Positions 33,143 to 42,664 of a DNA stretch of 64,000 nt are shown in pieces. The DNA lies in assembly GCF_018332655.1 (NCBI RefSeq), contig NZ_BOQL01000006.1, forward strand, positions 1 through 64,000. Direction: 5' to 3'. Below the pieces are notes generated by a model. It had not been told where the DNA came from and did no database searches. It saw only the letters and a list, made by a program, of their open reading frames with translations. Position numbers and translations under genes: made by a program. The first letter of the stretch is position 1; each line of letters begins with the position of its first letter. The stretch comes from Actinoplanes auranticolor (GTDB lineage Bacteria > Actinomycetota > Actinomycetes > Mycobacteriales > Micromonosporaceae).

Positions 33143-34684
33143 TCAGGTCACCGCGCCGAGCTGCCACGGCACGAACTCGTCGCGGCCGAGGTCCAGCTCC
33201 TCGCTGACGGTGGGACGGCCGGACGCCACGTCGAGCACGGTCCGCAGGATCTCGTCACCGAGGCCCTCGATGGTCGCGGTGCCGTCGGCGATGCCGCCCG
33301 CGTTGAGATCCATGTCGTCGCGCATGCGCTCGAACATGGTGGTGTTGGTCGCGATCTTGATGCACGGCACCGGCTTGGTGCCCAGCACCGAGCCCCGGCC
33401 GGTGGTGAAGCAGACGACGTTCGCGCCCCCGGCGACCAGGCCGGTGACCGACACCGGGTCGTAGCCGGGAGTGTCCATGAAGGTGAAGCCGGACGCGGTC
33501 ACCCGCTCGGCGTACTCGTAGACCGCCGCGAGCTCGGCGGTGCCGCCCTTCGCGACCGCGCCCAGCGACTTCTCCAGGATCGTGGTGAGCCCGCCGGCCT
33601 TGTTGCCCGGCGACGGGTTGTTGTCCAGCGTGCCCCCGCCGGCCTGCACGTACCCGTGCCACCAGGCGATCCGGTCCAGCAGCCGCTGCCCGACCTCCCG
33701 GCTGACCGCCCGCCGGGTCAGCAGGTGCTCCGCGCCGAAGACCTCGGGGGTCTCGGCCAGGACGGTGGTCGCTCCCTGCGCGACCAGCAGATCGGAGGTA
33801 CGGCCCAGAGCCGGGTTCGCGGTGATCCCCGAATACCCGTCCGAGCCACCGCAGTTGAGCCCGAGCACCAGCGCCGACGCCGGTACGGTCTGCCGCCGCC
33901 GTTGCGCAACCTGCTCCAGCAGGCCCCGCACCGCGGTGACCCCGGCCCGGACCGTGGCCCGGATACCGCCCTGCTCCTGGATGACCAGCTGCTCGACCAG
34001 CGTGTCGGCCGGGAACGCACCGCCGGTCACGCTGTCCACGGCGATCATCTCGCAGCCCAGGCCCAGCACCAGGATCGCGCCGATGTTGGGATGGGCGGCG
34101 TACCCGCGCAGGGTGCGCTGCAGCAGCCGGCCGCCGTCGCTGACGGGCACCAGGCCGCAGCCGGAGTCGTGGGTCAGCGCGACGACGCCGTCCACCCCCG
34201 GGAACGCGTCCATCGCCAGGCCGCGGAACTGGTCGGCGATCATCCGGGCCGTCGACGCGGCGCAGTTCACCGAGGTGAGGATGCCGACGTAGTTGCGGGT
34301 GCCGACCGAGCCGTCCGCGCGGACGTAACCGTCGAACGTGAGCCGCTCGGTGGCCGGGGGGATCGCCACGCGGGCCGTGCCGAACTCGTACGTGTGGTCG
34401 ACGGAGTCCATGGCCAGGTTGTGGGCGTGCACGTGGTCGCCGGGGCGTACCCCGCCGGTGGTGCGGCCGATCGTCTGACCGTACTTGTGCACCCGGGTGC
34501 CCGGCGGCAGCTCGCGCAGCGCGACCTTGTGACCCTGCGGCACCTCCGCCGCGACGGTCAGCAGCAGGTCGCCGTGCCGCAGCACCAGGCCGGGCGAGAG
34601 GTCACGCAACGCCACCGCGACGTCGTCGTCGGGCCCCAGCAGCAGGGCGTGCTCGGTGAGCGGGGCGGGTTCCGGGTCAGCCAT
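33143..34684 (-). CDS. uxaA: Altronate dehydratase (UxaA family), fused SAF plus catalytic domains
   Basis: A 513-residue protein. The N-terminal SAF domain (about residues 1-100) carries GHKVAL and GEXI-like QTIGRTTGGVRPGDHVHAHN. The large catalytic region has GYVRADGSVGTRNYVGI, CAAS, HDSGCG, GLNCGGSDGYSG and a C-terminal GRGSVLGTKPVPCIK. This is the full-length altronate/galactarate dehydratase architecture; altronate is favoured because uxaB, KDPG aldolase and KDG kinase adjoin. It converts D-altronate to 2-keto-3-deoxy-D-gluconate. ATG 34684 has GAGGA eight bases upstream; an ATG nine bases earlier is too close to it. It is transcribed away from uxaB from a shared control region. Confidence 0.87.
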   Translation of the reverse strand: MADPEPAPLTEHALLLGPDDDVAVALRDLSPGLVLRHGDLLLTVAAEVPQGHKVALRELPPGTRVHKYGQTIGRTTGGVRPGDHVHAHNLAMDSVDHTYEFGTARVAIPPATERLTFDGYVRADGSVGTRNYVGILTSVNCAASTARMIADQFRGLAMDAFPGVDGVVALTHDSGCGLVPVSDGGRLLQRTLRGYAAHPNIGAILVLGLGCEMIAVDSVTGGAFPADTLVEQLVIQEQGGIRATVRAGVTAVRGLLEQVAQRRRQTVPASALVLGLNCGGSDGYSGITANPALGRTSDLLVAQGATTVLAETPEVFGAEHLLTRRAVSREVGQRLLDRIAWWHGYVQAGGGTLDNNPSPGNKAGGLTTILEKSLGAVAKGGTAELAAVYEYAERVTASGFTFMDTPGYDPVSVTGLVAGGANVVCFTTGRGSVLGTKPVPCIKIATNTTMFERMRDDMDLNAGGIADGTATIEGLGDEILRTVLDVASGRPTVSEELDLGRDEFVPWQLGAVT

Positions 34685-34716
34685 GAGGTGCATCCTCGCC
34701 GCGAATGGAAAGTTGC

Positions 34717-34728
34717 GGGAACGTTTTC
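34717..34728. promoter_or_regulatory. LacI-like operator between uxaA and uxaB
   Basis: GGGAACGTTTTC contains the central AACGTT palindrome typical of LacI-family sites, with imperfect flanks. It lies 32 bases upstream of the uxaA start and 78 bases before uxaB, and would let the nearby LacI protein control both directions. Confidence 0.45.
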
Positions 34729-34805
34729 ACTCTGTATCATCGCACGCAGTCGATGGGTCGTCCACGGGCGGCGACGTCGGTGCCGGTCCCCCGGAGAGGA
34801 GCCAC

Positions 34806-36272
34806 GTGACCCAGGCGAGGCCAGATCTGCGCCCCCTGAGCAGCGCCGGCGTGACCCGCGCGGAGCTCCCCGTCCGGATCCTGCAGATCGGGGCCGGCAA
34901 CTTCATCCGCGCGTTCGTCGACCTGATGGTGCACCGGGCGAACGAGGCCGGCGTGCTCCGGCACGGGATCGCGGTCCTGAAGGTGACGCCCCGGCCCGAG
35001 CACGTGACCCCGCGCCTGGCCGAGCAGGACGGCCTGTTCCACGTCGTCCTCGAGGGCGCGGGCACCACCGAGACGACCCTGGTCACCGCGGTCCGCGAGG
35101 TCGTCCACGCGTACGCCGACTGGGACCGCTGCCGCGCGCTGGCCCGCGGCGAGGAGCTGCGGTTCGTCGTCTCCAACACCACCGAGGCGGGCATCGTGTT
35201 CGTCGACGGCGACGACCTCACCGCGTCGCCGCCGGTCTCGTTCCCGGCGAAGATGACCGCGCTGCTGCACGAGCGCTGGCGGCACTTCGGCGGCGACCCG
35301 GCCCGGGGGCTGTCGTTCCTGCCCTGCGAGCTCAACGAGGACAACGGCACCACCCTGCGGGCGATGGTGCTCCGGCACGCCGCTCGCGCGAGCACCGATC
35401 CCGGCTTCTTGCACTGGGTCGCCGAGCACTGCCGGTTCTACGACACGATCGTCGACCGGATCGTGCCGGGACTGCCCGAGGACGAGGCCGCGGAGCTGCG
35501 GCAGAGCCTGGGGTACGACGACCGGCTCATCGTCCGCGGCGAGTCCTACGGGCACTGGGCGATCGCCGGCGACCCCGCCATCCGCGACGAGTTCCCGCTG
35601 GACCGGGCCGGCCAGCCCGTCGAGTTCCTCCCCGACATCCGGCCGTACCGGGAGAAGAAGGTCCGCGTGCTCAACGGCGCGCACACCGCGATGGCCGCGG
35701 TGGGCCCGCTGCTGGGCTGCCGGACCGTGCGGGAGGCCGTCGCGCACCCGCTCGCCGGGGCGTACGTCCGGCAGCTGGTCGAGGACGAGGTGCTGCCGAC
35801 CCTGCCCGGTGACCGCGCCGAGCTGAGCCGTTTCGCCGCCGCGATCCTGGACCGCTTCGGCAATCCCGTGCTCCGGCACGAGCTGGCCGACATTGCGCTC
35901 AACGCGATCGCCAAGTGGCGTACCCGCAACCTGCCCGTGGTCCTCGACGCCTGGCGCGCCGGGCGCGAGGCGCCGCTCACCCTCTTCGCGCTGGCGTGCC
36001 TGCTGGCCGGCTACGCCGGGGCGCTGGGTGACCTGCCGGTCCGCGACGATGATCAGGCGGTGCCGGCGCGGATCCGGGACAGCTTCCCGGCCGGCGATCC
36101 AGAGCCCTGGCTGGCCGAGCTGTTCCCGGCGCTGGGCTGGCGCGGTTCCCTGGACCAGCCGCAGGTGACGCGGCTGGCCGCCGGGACCGCCGTACCGCTG
36201 CGCGCGCTGCTCGCCGGTGACCCCGCGCGGGTGCTGACCGGACTGCTGACGTCTGCCCCCGTGTCCGACTAG
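34806..36272 (+). CDS. uxaB: Tagaturonate/fructuronate reductase (mannitol dehydrogenase family)
   Basis: A 488-residue NAD-dependent polyol dehydrogenase. N-terminal VRILQIGAGNFIRAFVDLM is the cofactor site. FLPCELNEDNGTTLRAMVL near residue 178 is the family's substrate segment, in the form seen in tagaturonate reductases. The catalytic Lys lies in REKKVRVLNGAHTA near 285. It should reduce tagaturonate to altronate for UxaA. A fructuronate reductase (UxuB) is the alternative, but the altronate dehydratase next door argues for UxaB. GGAGAGGAG precedes GTG 34806. It leads an operon with KDPG aldolase and KDG kinase. Confidence 0.82.
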   Translation: MTQARPDLRPLSSAGVTRAELPVRILQIGAGNFIRAFVDLMVHRANEAGVLRHGIAVLKVTPRPEHVTPRLAEQDGLFHVVLEGAGTTETTLVTAVREVVHAYADWDRCRALARGEELRFVVSNTTEAGIVFVDGDDLTASPPVSFPAKMTALLHERWRHFGGDPARGLSFLPCELNEDNGTTLRAMVLRHAARASTDPGFLHWVAEHCRFYDTIVDRIVPGLPEDEAAELRQSLGYDDRLIVRGESYGHWAIAGDPAIRDEFPLDRAGQPVEFLPDIRPYREKKVRVLNGAHTAMAAVGPLLGCRTVREAVAHPLAGAYVRQLVEDEVLPTLPGDRAELSRFAAAILDRFGNPVLRHELADIALNAIAKWRTRNLPVVLDAWRAGREAPLTLFALACLLAGYAGALGDLPVRDDDQAVPARIRDSFPAGDPEPWLAELFPALGWRGSLDQPQVTRLAAGTAVPLRALLAGDPARVLTGLLTSAPVSD

Positions 36273-36283
36273 GAGTGATGACC

Positions 36284-36913
36284 GTGCACGAGACCTGGCA
36301 ACAGCTGGCCGACCACGCGCTCGTACCGGTGGTGGTGCTCGACGACCCGGCCGCCGCCCTGCCGCTGGGCCAGGCGCTGGTCGACGGGGGGCTGCCCGTC
36401 GCCGAGGTCACGTTGCGGACCCCCGAGGCGCTCGCGGGCATCCGGGAGCTGGCCGGGTACGGCGGCCTGCTGGTCGGCGCGGGCACGGTGCTGACCCCGC
36501 AGCAGGTGGACCTGGCCGTCGAGGCCGGCGCCCGGTACGTCGTCTCGCCCGGGCTGTCCAGGGCCGTGGTCGAGCGTTGCCAGGCGATCGGCGTACCGGT
36601 GCTGCCCGGCGCGGTGACCGCGACCGAGGTCCAGGCGGCCGTCGAGCTCGGCCTGGAGGCCGTCAAGTTCTTCCCGGCCGCCACCTCGGGCGGTCCGGCG
36701 GCTGTGTCCGCACTGGCCGCGCCCTTCGCCGGGATGCGGTTCGTGCCCACCGGCGGCATCGACGCCGGCAACGTCGCCGACTACCTCGCGCTGCCCGCCG
36801 TGCTGGCCGTCGGTGGCTCCTGGATGGTGCCACGGGCCGCGATCCGCGCCGGTGACTTCGCCCGGGTGCGCGAGCTGACCAGCCAGGCCGTCGCCGCCAC
36901 CCGCGGACGTTGA
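36284..36913 (+). CDS. eda: 2-keto-3-deoxy-6-phosphogluconate aldolase
   Basis: A 209-residue class I aldolase. VPVVVLDDPAAALPLGQALVDGGL opens the TIM barrel, LPVAEVTLRTPEA carries the conserved catalytic Glu, GAGTVL follows, and EAVKFFPA contains the Schiff-base Lys. TGGIDAGN closes the phosphate site. It splits KDPG into pyruvate and glyceraldehyde-3-phosphate. GTG 36284 lies eight bases after AGGAG, a better distance than ATG 36278 or GTG 36275, which are too close. It lies between uxaB and kdgK in one operon. Confidence 0.88.
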   Translation: MHETWQQLADHALVPVVVLDDPAAALPLGQALVDGGLPVAEVTLRTPEALAGIRELAGYGGLLVGAGTVLTPQQVDLAVEAGARYVVSPGLSRAVVERCQAIGVPVLPGAVTATEVQAAVELGLEAVKFFPAATSGGPAAVSALAAPFAGMRFVPTGGIDAGNVADYLALPAVLAVGGSWMVPRAAIRAGDFARVRELTSQAVAATRGR

Positions 36914-36925
36914 GAGAGGTCCACC

Positions 36926-38029
36926 ATGCCGGTTCTCCCGCTCAGGCCCGCCGGGTCCTGCCGTTTCGACGCCGTCAGCCTCGGCGAGGTGATGCTGCGC
37001 CTCGACCCGGGCGAGGGCCGCGTGCGCACGGCCCGTTCGTTCCGCGCCTCGGAGGGCGGCGGTGAGTACAACGTCGCCCGGGGGCTGCGCCGCGTCTTCG
37101 GGCTGCGCACCGCGATCGTCACCGCGCTCGCCGACAACGAGGTGGGCCGGCTCGTCGAGGACTGCATGCTGACCGGCGGGGTCGACACCAGCTTCGTGCG
37201 GTGGATCCCGTACGACGGGGTCGGCCGGGCCGTGCGCAACGGGCTCAACTTCACCGAGCGGGGCTTCGGCGTACGCGGGGCCGTCGGCGTCTCGGACCGC
37301 GGGCACACGGCCGCCTCGCAGCTGCGGGCGCAGGACGTCGACTGGGATCACCTGTTCGGCGAGGTGGGCGTCCGCTGGCTGCACACCGGCGGCATCTTCG
37401 CCGCCCTGTCCGACACCGCCGCCGAGACGACCCTGGCCGCGGTGCACGCCGCCCGCCGCCACGGCACCGTGGTCTCCTACGACCTCAACTACCGCCCCAG
37501 CCTGTGGAAGGCGGTCGGCGGCACCGCCCGGGCCCGCGAGGTCAACGCCGGCATCGCCCCGCACGTCGACGTGATGATCGGCAACGAGGAGGACTTCACC
37601 GCCTGCCTCGGATTCCAGGTCGAAGGCGTCGACGACGACCTGCAGGACCTGCACACAGCGTCGTTCGCCCAGATGATCAGCAAGGTGGCGGCCGAGTACC
37701 CCCGCCTGCGGATCATCGCGACGACCCTGCGCGGCGTCCGCACGGCGACCCGCAACGACTGGGGTGCCCTGGCCTGGTCCGGCCCGACCGGCGTGATCGC
37801 CTCGACGCACCGCCCCGACCTCGAGATCCTGGACCGGGTCGGCGGCGGCGACTCCTTCGCGGCCGGCCTGATCTACGGCATCCTGGACGGCGCGTCGCTG
37901 GAGGAGGCGGTCGAGTACGGTGCCGCGCACGGCGCCCTGGCCATGACGACCCCGGGCGACACGTCGATGGCCGCCAAGGCGGAGGTCCTGGCCCTGGCCG
38001 CCGGCGGAGGCGCCCGCGTCCAGCGCTGA
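36926..38029 (+). CDS. kdgK: 2-keto-3-deoxygluconate kinase (PfkB family)
   Basis: A 367-residue PfkB carbohydrate kinase. SLGEVMLRLDPGEGRVRTAR near residue 18 and EGGGEYNVARGL near 43 are the substrate-binding signatures of KDG kinases. The C-terminal PfkB motif DRVGGGDSFAAGL near 303 carries the catalytic Asp. It phosphorylates KDG from UxaA to KDPG for the aldolase encoded twelve bases upstream. GAGAGG precedes ATG 36926. The four-enzyme set covers tagaturonate to pyruvate plus GAP; a uronate isomerase gene is not in the window. Confidence 0.86.
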   Translation: MPVLPLRPAGSCRFDAVSLGEVMLRLDPGEGRVRTARSFRASEGGGEYNVARGLRRVFGLRTAIVTALADNEVGRLVEDCMLTGGVDTSFVRWIPYDGVGRAVRNGLNFTERGFGVRGAVGVSDRGHTAASQLRAQDVDWDHLFGEVGVRWLHTGGIFAALSDTAAETTLAAVHAARRHGTVVSYDLNYRPSLWKAVGGTARAREVNAGIAPHVDVMIGNEEDFTACLGFQVEGVDDDLQDLHTASFAQMISKVAAEYPRLRIIATTLRGVRTATRNDWGALAWSGPTGVIASTHRPDLEILDRVGGGDSFAAGLIYGILDGASLEEAVEYGAAHGALAMTTPGDTSMAAKAEVLALAAGGGARVQR

Positions 38030-38064
38030 GCCGGCTTGCCTCCTTGACGGCTGCGGTCAGCGCT
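38022..38064 (+). terminator. Possible long-loop hairpin after kdgK
   Basis: AGCGCTGA at 38022-38029, including the kdgK stop, pairs with TCAGCGCT at 38057-38064, and GCCG/CGGC nearby can extend the stem. It could terminate the uxaB-eda-kdgK transcript. The long loop makes this uncertain. Confidence 0.3.
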
Positions 38065-38166
38065 CCACCAGCAGCCCGGCGATCAGGTCCTGTCCTCGGA
38101 CGTGAAGTAGCGGTTGATCAGGGCGACGTTGACCTCGGCCGCATCGGCGATCTCGCGCACCCCCCT
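38057..38166 (-). pseudogene. TetR-family regulator fragment (N-terminal HTH only, frameshifted)
   Basis: On the minus strand one frame reads VREIADAAEVNVALINRYF, then TSEDRT and a stop. This is the unmistakable recognition-helix region of a TetR regulator. A neighbouring frame continues with QDLIAGLLVER, as expected for the following helix (…SKEDLIAGLL…), so one frameshift separates them. No ligand domain follows and the region before the HTH is degraded. I see no intact gene between 38030 and 38325, so this 296-base gap holds only the remnant and a terminator. Confidence 0.6.
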
Positions 38167-38294
38167 CGGCCCGCCACCGGGCGCCGGAACGCGCTGAACC
38201 CCGGGGCGGGCGACGAGCTCCGGCTTCCTCGGATCGTCGGACCGGCGCCAACGACGTGCCGGCCGTGACCCGCTCCGCGAGCTGACCAGTACCG

Positions 38295-38321
38295 GGCCGG
38301 GCGCCTCGACGGCGCCCGGCC
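38295..38321 (-). terminator. Perfect hairpin after lipoprotein gene
   Basis: GGCCGGGCGCC (38295-38305) and GGCGCCCGGCC (38311-38321) are perfect 11-bp arms around a five-base loop. It lies just beyond the stop of the minus-strand lipoprotein gene. Confidence 0.65.
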
Positions 38322-38325
38322 GCGG

Positions 38326-38829
38326 TCAGGAGCACTTCTGGTCGAGCGGCGAGAGCCAGCCCTTGAGTGTGGAGCCGAGCGTCGTGTTGACGTCCTCTGT
38401 GCTCTTCACCGCGCTGAAGCTCTTGGCGTCGGCGGCCTTGGCCTTCAGCTTGTCGGCGGTCTGCTTGCCGGCGGTGCGCAGCTCCGGATCGGTGCTCTCC
38501 GCGGTCGCGCTGCCGATGGCTGTCGCGAAGGCGGTCAGCGCCTGCTTGACCTCCTGCTCGTTCTTCTTGTCGTCGCCGGCGCTCTTGCGCGCGTCGGCCA
38601 GCTCGGTCAGGGCCTGGGCGAACGGCGCCATGTGCCGGCTGTAGACCTGGCCGAGCGCCTCGCACGCGGACCGGGTCGAGGCCTCCGCGCTGCGCTGGGC
38701 CGGGGGCGGCGCCGAGGCCGTGCCGATCCCCACCCCGGCCTCGCCGGGTGCGGGATTGGTCGCGGTGCCGCAGGCGGCCGCCGAGAGCAGTACGCCGGTG
38801 AGAAAGAACGCCTGCACGGCCTGGCGCAT
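38326..38829 (-). CDS. Hypothetical lipoprotein, helical
   Basis: A 167-residue protein with signal sequence VQAFFLTGVLLSAAAC and a lipobox at about residues 17-20, so it is probably anchored on the outer face of the membrane. The mature part is charged and predicted helical, rich in Ala, Lys and Glu, with three more cysteines or fewer. I recognise no family. AGGAGG six bases before ATG 38829 gives a strong start. The promoter region holds a perfect CebR/CelR-type box at 38862-38875, which suggests control by cello-oligosaccharides. A strong hairpin follows the stop. Confidence 0.75.
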   Translation of the reverse strand: MRQAVQAFFLTGVLLSAAACGTATNPAPGEAGVGIGTASAPPPAQRSAEASTRSACEALGQVYSRHMAPFAQALTELADARKSAGDDKKNEQEVKQALTAFATAIGSATAESTDPELRTAGKQTADKLKAKAADAKSFSAVKSTEDVNTTLGSTLKGWLSPLDQKCS

Positions 38830-38861
38830 CGGAACCTCCTGCTGATCGGGGATGAGGAACG

Positions 38862-38875
38862 TGGGAGCGCTCCCA
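38862..38875. promoter_or_regulatory. Perfect CebR/CelR box
   Basis: TGGGAGCGCTCCCA, the exact 14-bp palindrome recognised by the actinobacterial cellobiose repressors CebR and CelR. It lies 33 bases upstream of the lipoprotein start and about 160 bases before the sensor-GGDEF gene on the opposite strand, so it could control either or both. Confidence 0.72.
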
Positions 38876-39036
38876 TAGCGCTCTGCACCATACGTCGCGG
38901 CGCTGTCCTCGTCTAGAGACGCCTTTCGATTCCCGTGGGGACAGTATGCCGGGTGAGAATCGTCGGATGTCCCCTCCTGCGGGGCCCGATCGGGAGACGA
39001 TGGCGGCATGCAGACAGCACAGGGCGTGCCGTTGCC

Positions 39037-40884
39037 GTGGTGAGCCGTACCTTCGGGATCCTGTCGCCCTTCGTCGGGGGCGACTACTACGGGGCGATCA
39101 TCGCCGGCGTCAACGGCGCGGCGGTGGCTGCCGGTGACCGGGTCATGGCGGTCCAGACGCTGGACCCGGGATCGTACAGCGCGGACCGCAGCGGCCTGCC
39201 GGACTTCCGCCGGCCGGTGGCCTGGCAGCACCTGGCGGGCCTGATCGTGCTGCCCGGCGCGGTGGACGCCGCCTACGCCCGGTCCGCCCGGCTGGCCGGC
39301 CGGCCGGTGGTCCTGGTCGGGCACGAGGTGCCGGACAGCGACTGCTCGTCCGTGCTGGCCGACAGCCGCAGCGGGGTCCGCGAGGCCGTCGCGGACCTGG
39401 CCGGGCACGGCCACGAACGGATCGCCTTCGCCGGCAACCTCGCCCATTTCGACGTGCGGGAACGGCACGAGGGCTACCGCGAGGAACTGCTGGCCCGGCA
39501 GCTCACGCCCCGCCCCGACCTGCTGTTCGACCTGAACGACAATCACGAGACCGGCGGCGAGTCCGTCGCCGACGCCCTGATCCGGGCCGGCATGCCGGCG
39601 ACGGCCGTGGTGACCGGCACCGACCGCAACGCCATCGGCCTCATCCGCCGGCTGGCCCAGGCCGGCTACGAGGTGCCCGGCGACCTGGCGGTGGTGGGCT
39701 TCGACGACATCGCCGACGGGACCTACCTGCGGCCGAGCCTGTCCACAGTGCGTCAGCCGCTGGACGCCCTCGGCGCGGCGGTGCACGCCCTGGCCCGCGA
39801 GCTGGCGGCGGATCCGGGGCGGCCGGCGGCCGTACGGCTGGTGCCCACCACCTTCGTGCAGCGTGACTCCTGCGGCTGCCCGAGCCGCGGGTTGCCGGTG
39901 TCGGAGGCGCGGACCAGGGAGCTCTTCTCGGACGTCCGCTATCTGCAGGCCACGCTGAACGTGCAGTACGAGCTCGGCATCGAGCTGCTGGGCGCGCACG
40001 AGAACGACCCGCGGGGCCTGGCCTGGATGGAGAGCACCCCGGCGGTCGGCGGGTGCCTCGGCCTGTGGCGCGGCGACGGTGAGCCGCGCGGCGCCGACCC
40101 GCTGCTCGACGTGGTGGGGGAGTTCCGGGCCGGCGACGGTCCGCGGTCGGTGCCGGTGAGCGCGTTCCCGCCGCCCGGGCTTTTCACGCTGGCGGACGGG
40201 CCGGCCGGCGACATCGTGTTCGTCGTGCCGGTGCGCAGCGCGTCACGTGACTGGGGTGCGCTGGCGGCGGTCGGCCGGATCCAGGCCAGCACGCCGCCGG
40301 GCCGCGAGATGATGAACCAGGCCGGTGCCCTGCTGGCCGCGGCCCTGGACCGGGACGCGATGGTGGCGTCCCTGCGCGATCAGGAGGAGCGGCTGCGCAA
40401 CGCCGCCCTGCACGACCACCTCACCGGCCTGCCGAACAGGGTGCTGCTGGCCGACCGCCTGCAGCAGGCCGGCCTGCGTGCCGCCCGGCAGCCCGGCCAC
40501 CGCTTCGCCGTCCTGCTGCTCGACCTGGACGGGTTCAAGGCCGTCAACGACTCCCTGGGTCACGCGGCGGGCGACATCCTGCTGGTGGAGGTGGCCCGCC
40601 GGCTGACCGGGCTGGTGCGCCAGTCCGACACGGTCGCCCGCCTCGGCGGTGACGAGTTCGTCGTGCTGCTCGACGGCTTCGCCACCCGCGACGGTCACGA
40701 GCGGGTCCGCGACGCCATCACGGCCGCGATCACGGAGCCGTTCGTCATCGACGGGTGCCCGGTCGAGGTCGGGCTGAGCATCGGTGTCGCGCTGTCCACC
40801 GACGGCTCGGCCGACCCCGACCACCTGCTCCGGGAGGCCGACGCGGCGATGTACCGCGAGAAGTCGACCGCCCGGCGCCGCTGA
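39037..40884 (+). CDS. Sugar-sensor/GGDEF fusion, probable diguanylate cyclase
   Basis: About 615 residues from GTG 39037. The N-terminal half is a LacI/periplasmic-binding-like domain without [24 protein letters not shown], then [26 protein letters not shown] middle region (about 300-450) is probably GAF-like. The C-terminal GGDEF domain has [28 protein letters not shown] and intact GGDEF at 537-541. RQSD, an RxxD inhibitory site, lies exactly five residues before it. There is no signal peptide or membrane helix, so it should be a cytosolic sugar-responsive cyclase making c-di-GMP. The start is uncertain; a longer frame from GTG 38935 exists but adds no conserved sequence. Confidence 0.82.
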   Translation: MVSRTFGILSPFVGGDYYGAIIAGVNGAAVAAGDRVMAVQTLDPGSYSADRSGLPDFRRPVAWQHLAGLIVLPGAVDAAYARSARLAGRPVVLVGHEVPDSDCSSVLADSRSGVREAVADLAGHGHERIAFAGNLAHFDVRERHEGYREELLARQLTPRPDLLFDLNDNHETGGESVADALIRAGMPATAVVTGTDRNAIGLIRRLAQAGYEVPGDLAVVGFDDIADGTYLRPSLSTVRQPLDALGAAVHALARELAADPGRPAAVRLVPTTFVQRDSCGCPSRGLPVSEARTRELFSDVRYLQATLNVQYELGIELLGAHENDPRGLAWMESTPAVGGCLGLWRGDGEPRGADPLLDVVGEFRAGDGPRSVPVSAFPPPGLFTLADGPAGDIVFVVPVRSASRDWGALAAVGRIQASTPPGREMMNQAGALLAAALDRDAMVASLRDQEERLRNAALHDHLTGLPNRVLLADRLQQAGLRAARQPGHRFAVLLLDLDGFKAVNDSLGHAAGDILLVEVARRLTGLVRQSDTVARLGGDEFVVLLDGFATRDGHERVRDAITAAITEPFVIDGCPVEVGLSIGVALSTDGSADPDHLLREADAAMYREKSTARRR

Positions 40885-41054
40885 CCGCCGGGGGAGCGGC
40901 TCAGCCGGTGGCGCACCGGGCAGGACGTTCGGTCCGCTGTGGACGCCGACGAACCGACCGTGGCCCCGGCGGCGGAATCCTCACTTTCGCCGCAGGCCGG
41001 TCGATCAGTCAGGGCGAGCCCATCGGAGGGCTTCCAGGGCGAACAGGTGTGAAG

Positions 41055-42647
41055 ATGTCGAACCTCAAGGTCGGGCTCCGGCTCGGCGCCGGCTTTCTCG
41101 TGGTGATCGTCGGCATGGTGGTGCTGACGGTCATCGGCGTCAACGAGGTCAACCAGATCAGCGACCGGCTGACCGTCGTCAACGACCTCAACGGCGTGAA
41201 GCAGCGGTATGCCATCAACTTCCGGGGCAGCGTGCACGACCGGGCGATCGCCGTCCGGGACGTGGTGCTGGCCCGTACCGAGGCCGAGCTGCAGACCGAG
41301 ATCGACACCATCGCCGAGCTGACCACCAGGTACGACGAGTCCGCGGTCAGGATGAAGGCCATGTTCGCCGGCGGGACCGGCGTCAGCGCCGAGGAGAAGC
41401 AGGCGCTCGCCGAGATCAACCGTATTCAGGCGAAGACGCTGCCGCTGATCAGCCAGGTCGTCGACCTGCGCAAGGCCGGCAGCAACGAGCAGGCGCTGGT
41501 CGTGCTCACCACGCAGGCCAAGCCCGCCTTCATCGAGTGGCTCGCCGCCATCAACGTCTTCATCGACCTCGAGGAGGCGATGAACAAGGCCGAGACGGCC
41601 CAGGCCCGCGAGACCGCCGACGGGTTCATGACCATCATGGCGATCGGCCTGTTGCTGGCCGCCCTGATCGCGGCCCTGGTCGCCTGGCGGATCACCCGGG
41701 GCATCACCGGGCCGCTGGCCGAGGCGGCGGACGTGCTCGTCGCGGTGGCCGACGGCGACCTGACCCGCCGGGTGGACGTGCGCTCCACCGACGAGGTCGG
41801 CCAGATGGGCCGCTCGGTCAACACGGCGCTGAACGCGATCGGCACCGTCATCACCGAGTTCGGCCGCAGTGCCCAGGGCCTGGCGCAGACCAGTCACCGC
41901 ATCGGCGCGCTGTCCGGCCAGATCGCCAAGGGTGCGGAGGAGTCCTCGCTGCAGGCGAACGTCGTGGCCGACGCGGCGCAGGAGGTCTCCCGCAACGTGC
42001 AGACCGTCGCGGCCGGCTCGGCGGAGATGGGCGCCTCGATCCGCGAGATCTCGCACAACGCCAACGAGGCCGCCACCGTCGCGGCCCGGGCCGTGGACAC
42101 CGTGCGGGTCACCACCGAGACCGTGTCCCGCCTCGGCGACTCCAGTCGCATGATCGGCGACGTGGTCAAGGCGATCACCACCATCGCCCAGCAGACCAAC
42201 CTGCTGGCCCTCAACGCGACCATCGAGGCCGCCCGGGCCGGCGAGGCCGGCAAGGGCTTCGCGGTGGTGGCCGGCGAGGTCAAGGAGCTGTCCCAGGAGA
42301 CCGCCCGGGCCACCGAGGACATCTCCCGCCGGGTCGAGGCCATCCAGGCCGACACCACCAGCGCGGTCGCCGCGATCGCCGAGGTCACCGCCGTGATCAC
42401 CCAGATCAGCGACTACCAGACCACGATCGCCTCGGCGGTCGAGGAGCAGACCGCGACGACCAACGAGATGAACCGCAGTGTCAACGACGCCGCGTCCGCC
42501 TCCGGCCAGATCGCCGCCAACATCAACAACGTGGCCGACGTCGCCCGCAACACCACCGCCTCGGTCGACGAGTCCCGTCGCGCCGCCGACGAGCTCGACG
42601 AGGTGAGCCGTAAGCTGCAGGCCCTGGTGGGTGGCTTCCGGATCTAG
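41055..42647 (+). CDS. Methyl-accepting chemotaxis protein
   Basis: A 530-residue receptor. TM1 lies at about residues 10-32, a four-helix-bundle sensor domain of about 160 residues follows, then TM2 near 192-214. A HAMP domain (about 215-268) leads to the signalling coiled coil, whose tip [19 protein letters not shown] is the conserved CheA/CheW-binding hairpin. No C-terminal pentapeptide is present. It argues for a motile stage such as flagellated spores. It follows the GGDEF gene by 170 bases in the same direction, so sensing of nutrients by motility and by c-di-GMP may be linked. A strong hairpin follows. Confidence 0.9.
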   Translation: MSNLKVGLRLGAGFLVVIVGMVVLTVIGVNEVNQISDRLTVVNDLNGVKQRYAINFRGSVHDRAIAVRDVVLARTEAELQTEIDTIAELTTRYDESAVRMKAMFAGGTGVSAEEKQALAEINRIQAKTLPLISQVVDLRKAGSNEQALVVLTTQAKPAFIEWLAAINVFIDLEEAMNKAETAQARETADGFMTIMAIGLLLAALIAALVAWRITRGITGPLAEAADVLVAVADGDLTRRVDVRSTDEVGQMGRSVNTALNAIGTVITEFGRSAQGLAQTSHRIGALSGQIAKGAEESSLQANVVADAAQEVSRNVQTVAAGSAEMGASIREISHNANEAATVAARAVDTVRVTTETVSRLGDSSRMIGDVVKAITTIAQQTNLLALNATIEAARAGEAGKGFAVVAGEVKELSQETARATEDISRRVEAIQADTTSAVAAIAEVTAVITQISDYQTTIASAVEEQTATTNEMNRSVNDAASASGQIAANINNVADVARNTTASVDESRRAADELDEVSRKLQALVGGFRI

Positions 42648-42664
42648 CGGCACCTGACGCACGG

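Noticed and set aside
38935..39036. Upstream GTG extension of the sensor-GGDEF gene as an HTH
   Set aside because: The extra 34 residues do not resemble any helix-turn-helix and the codon pattern is poor, so the protein lacks a DNA-binding domain.
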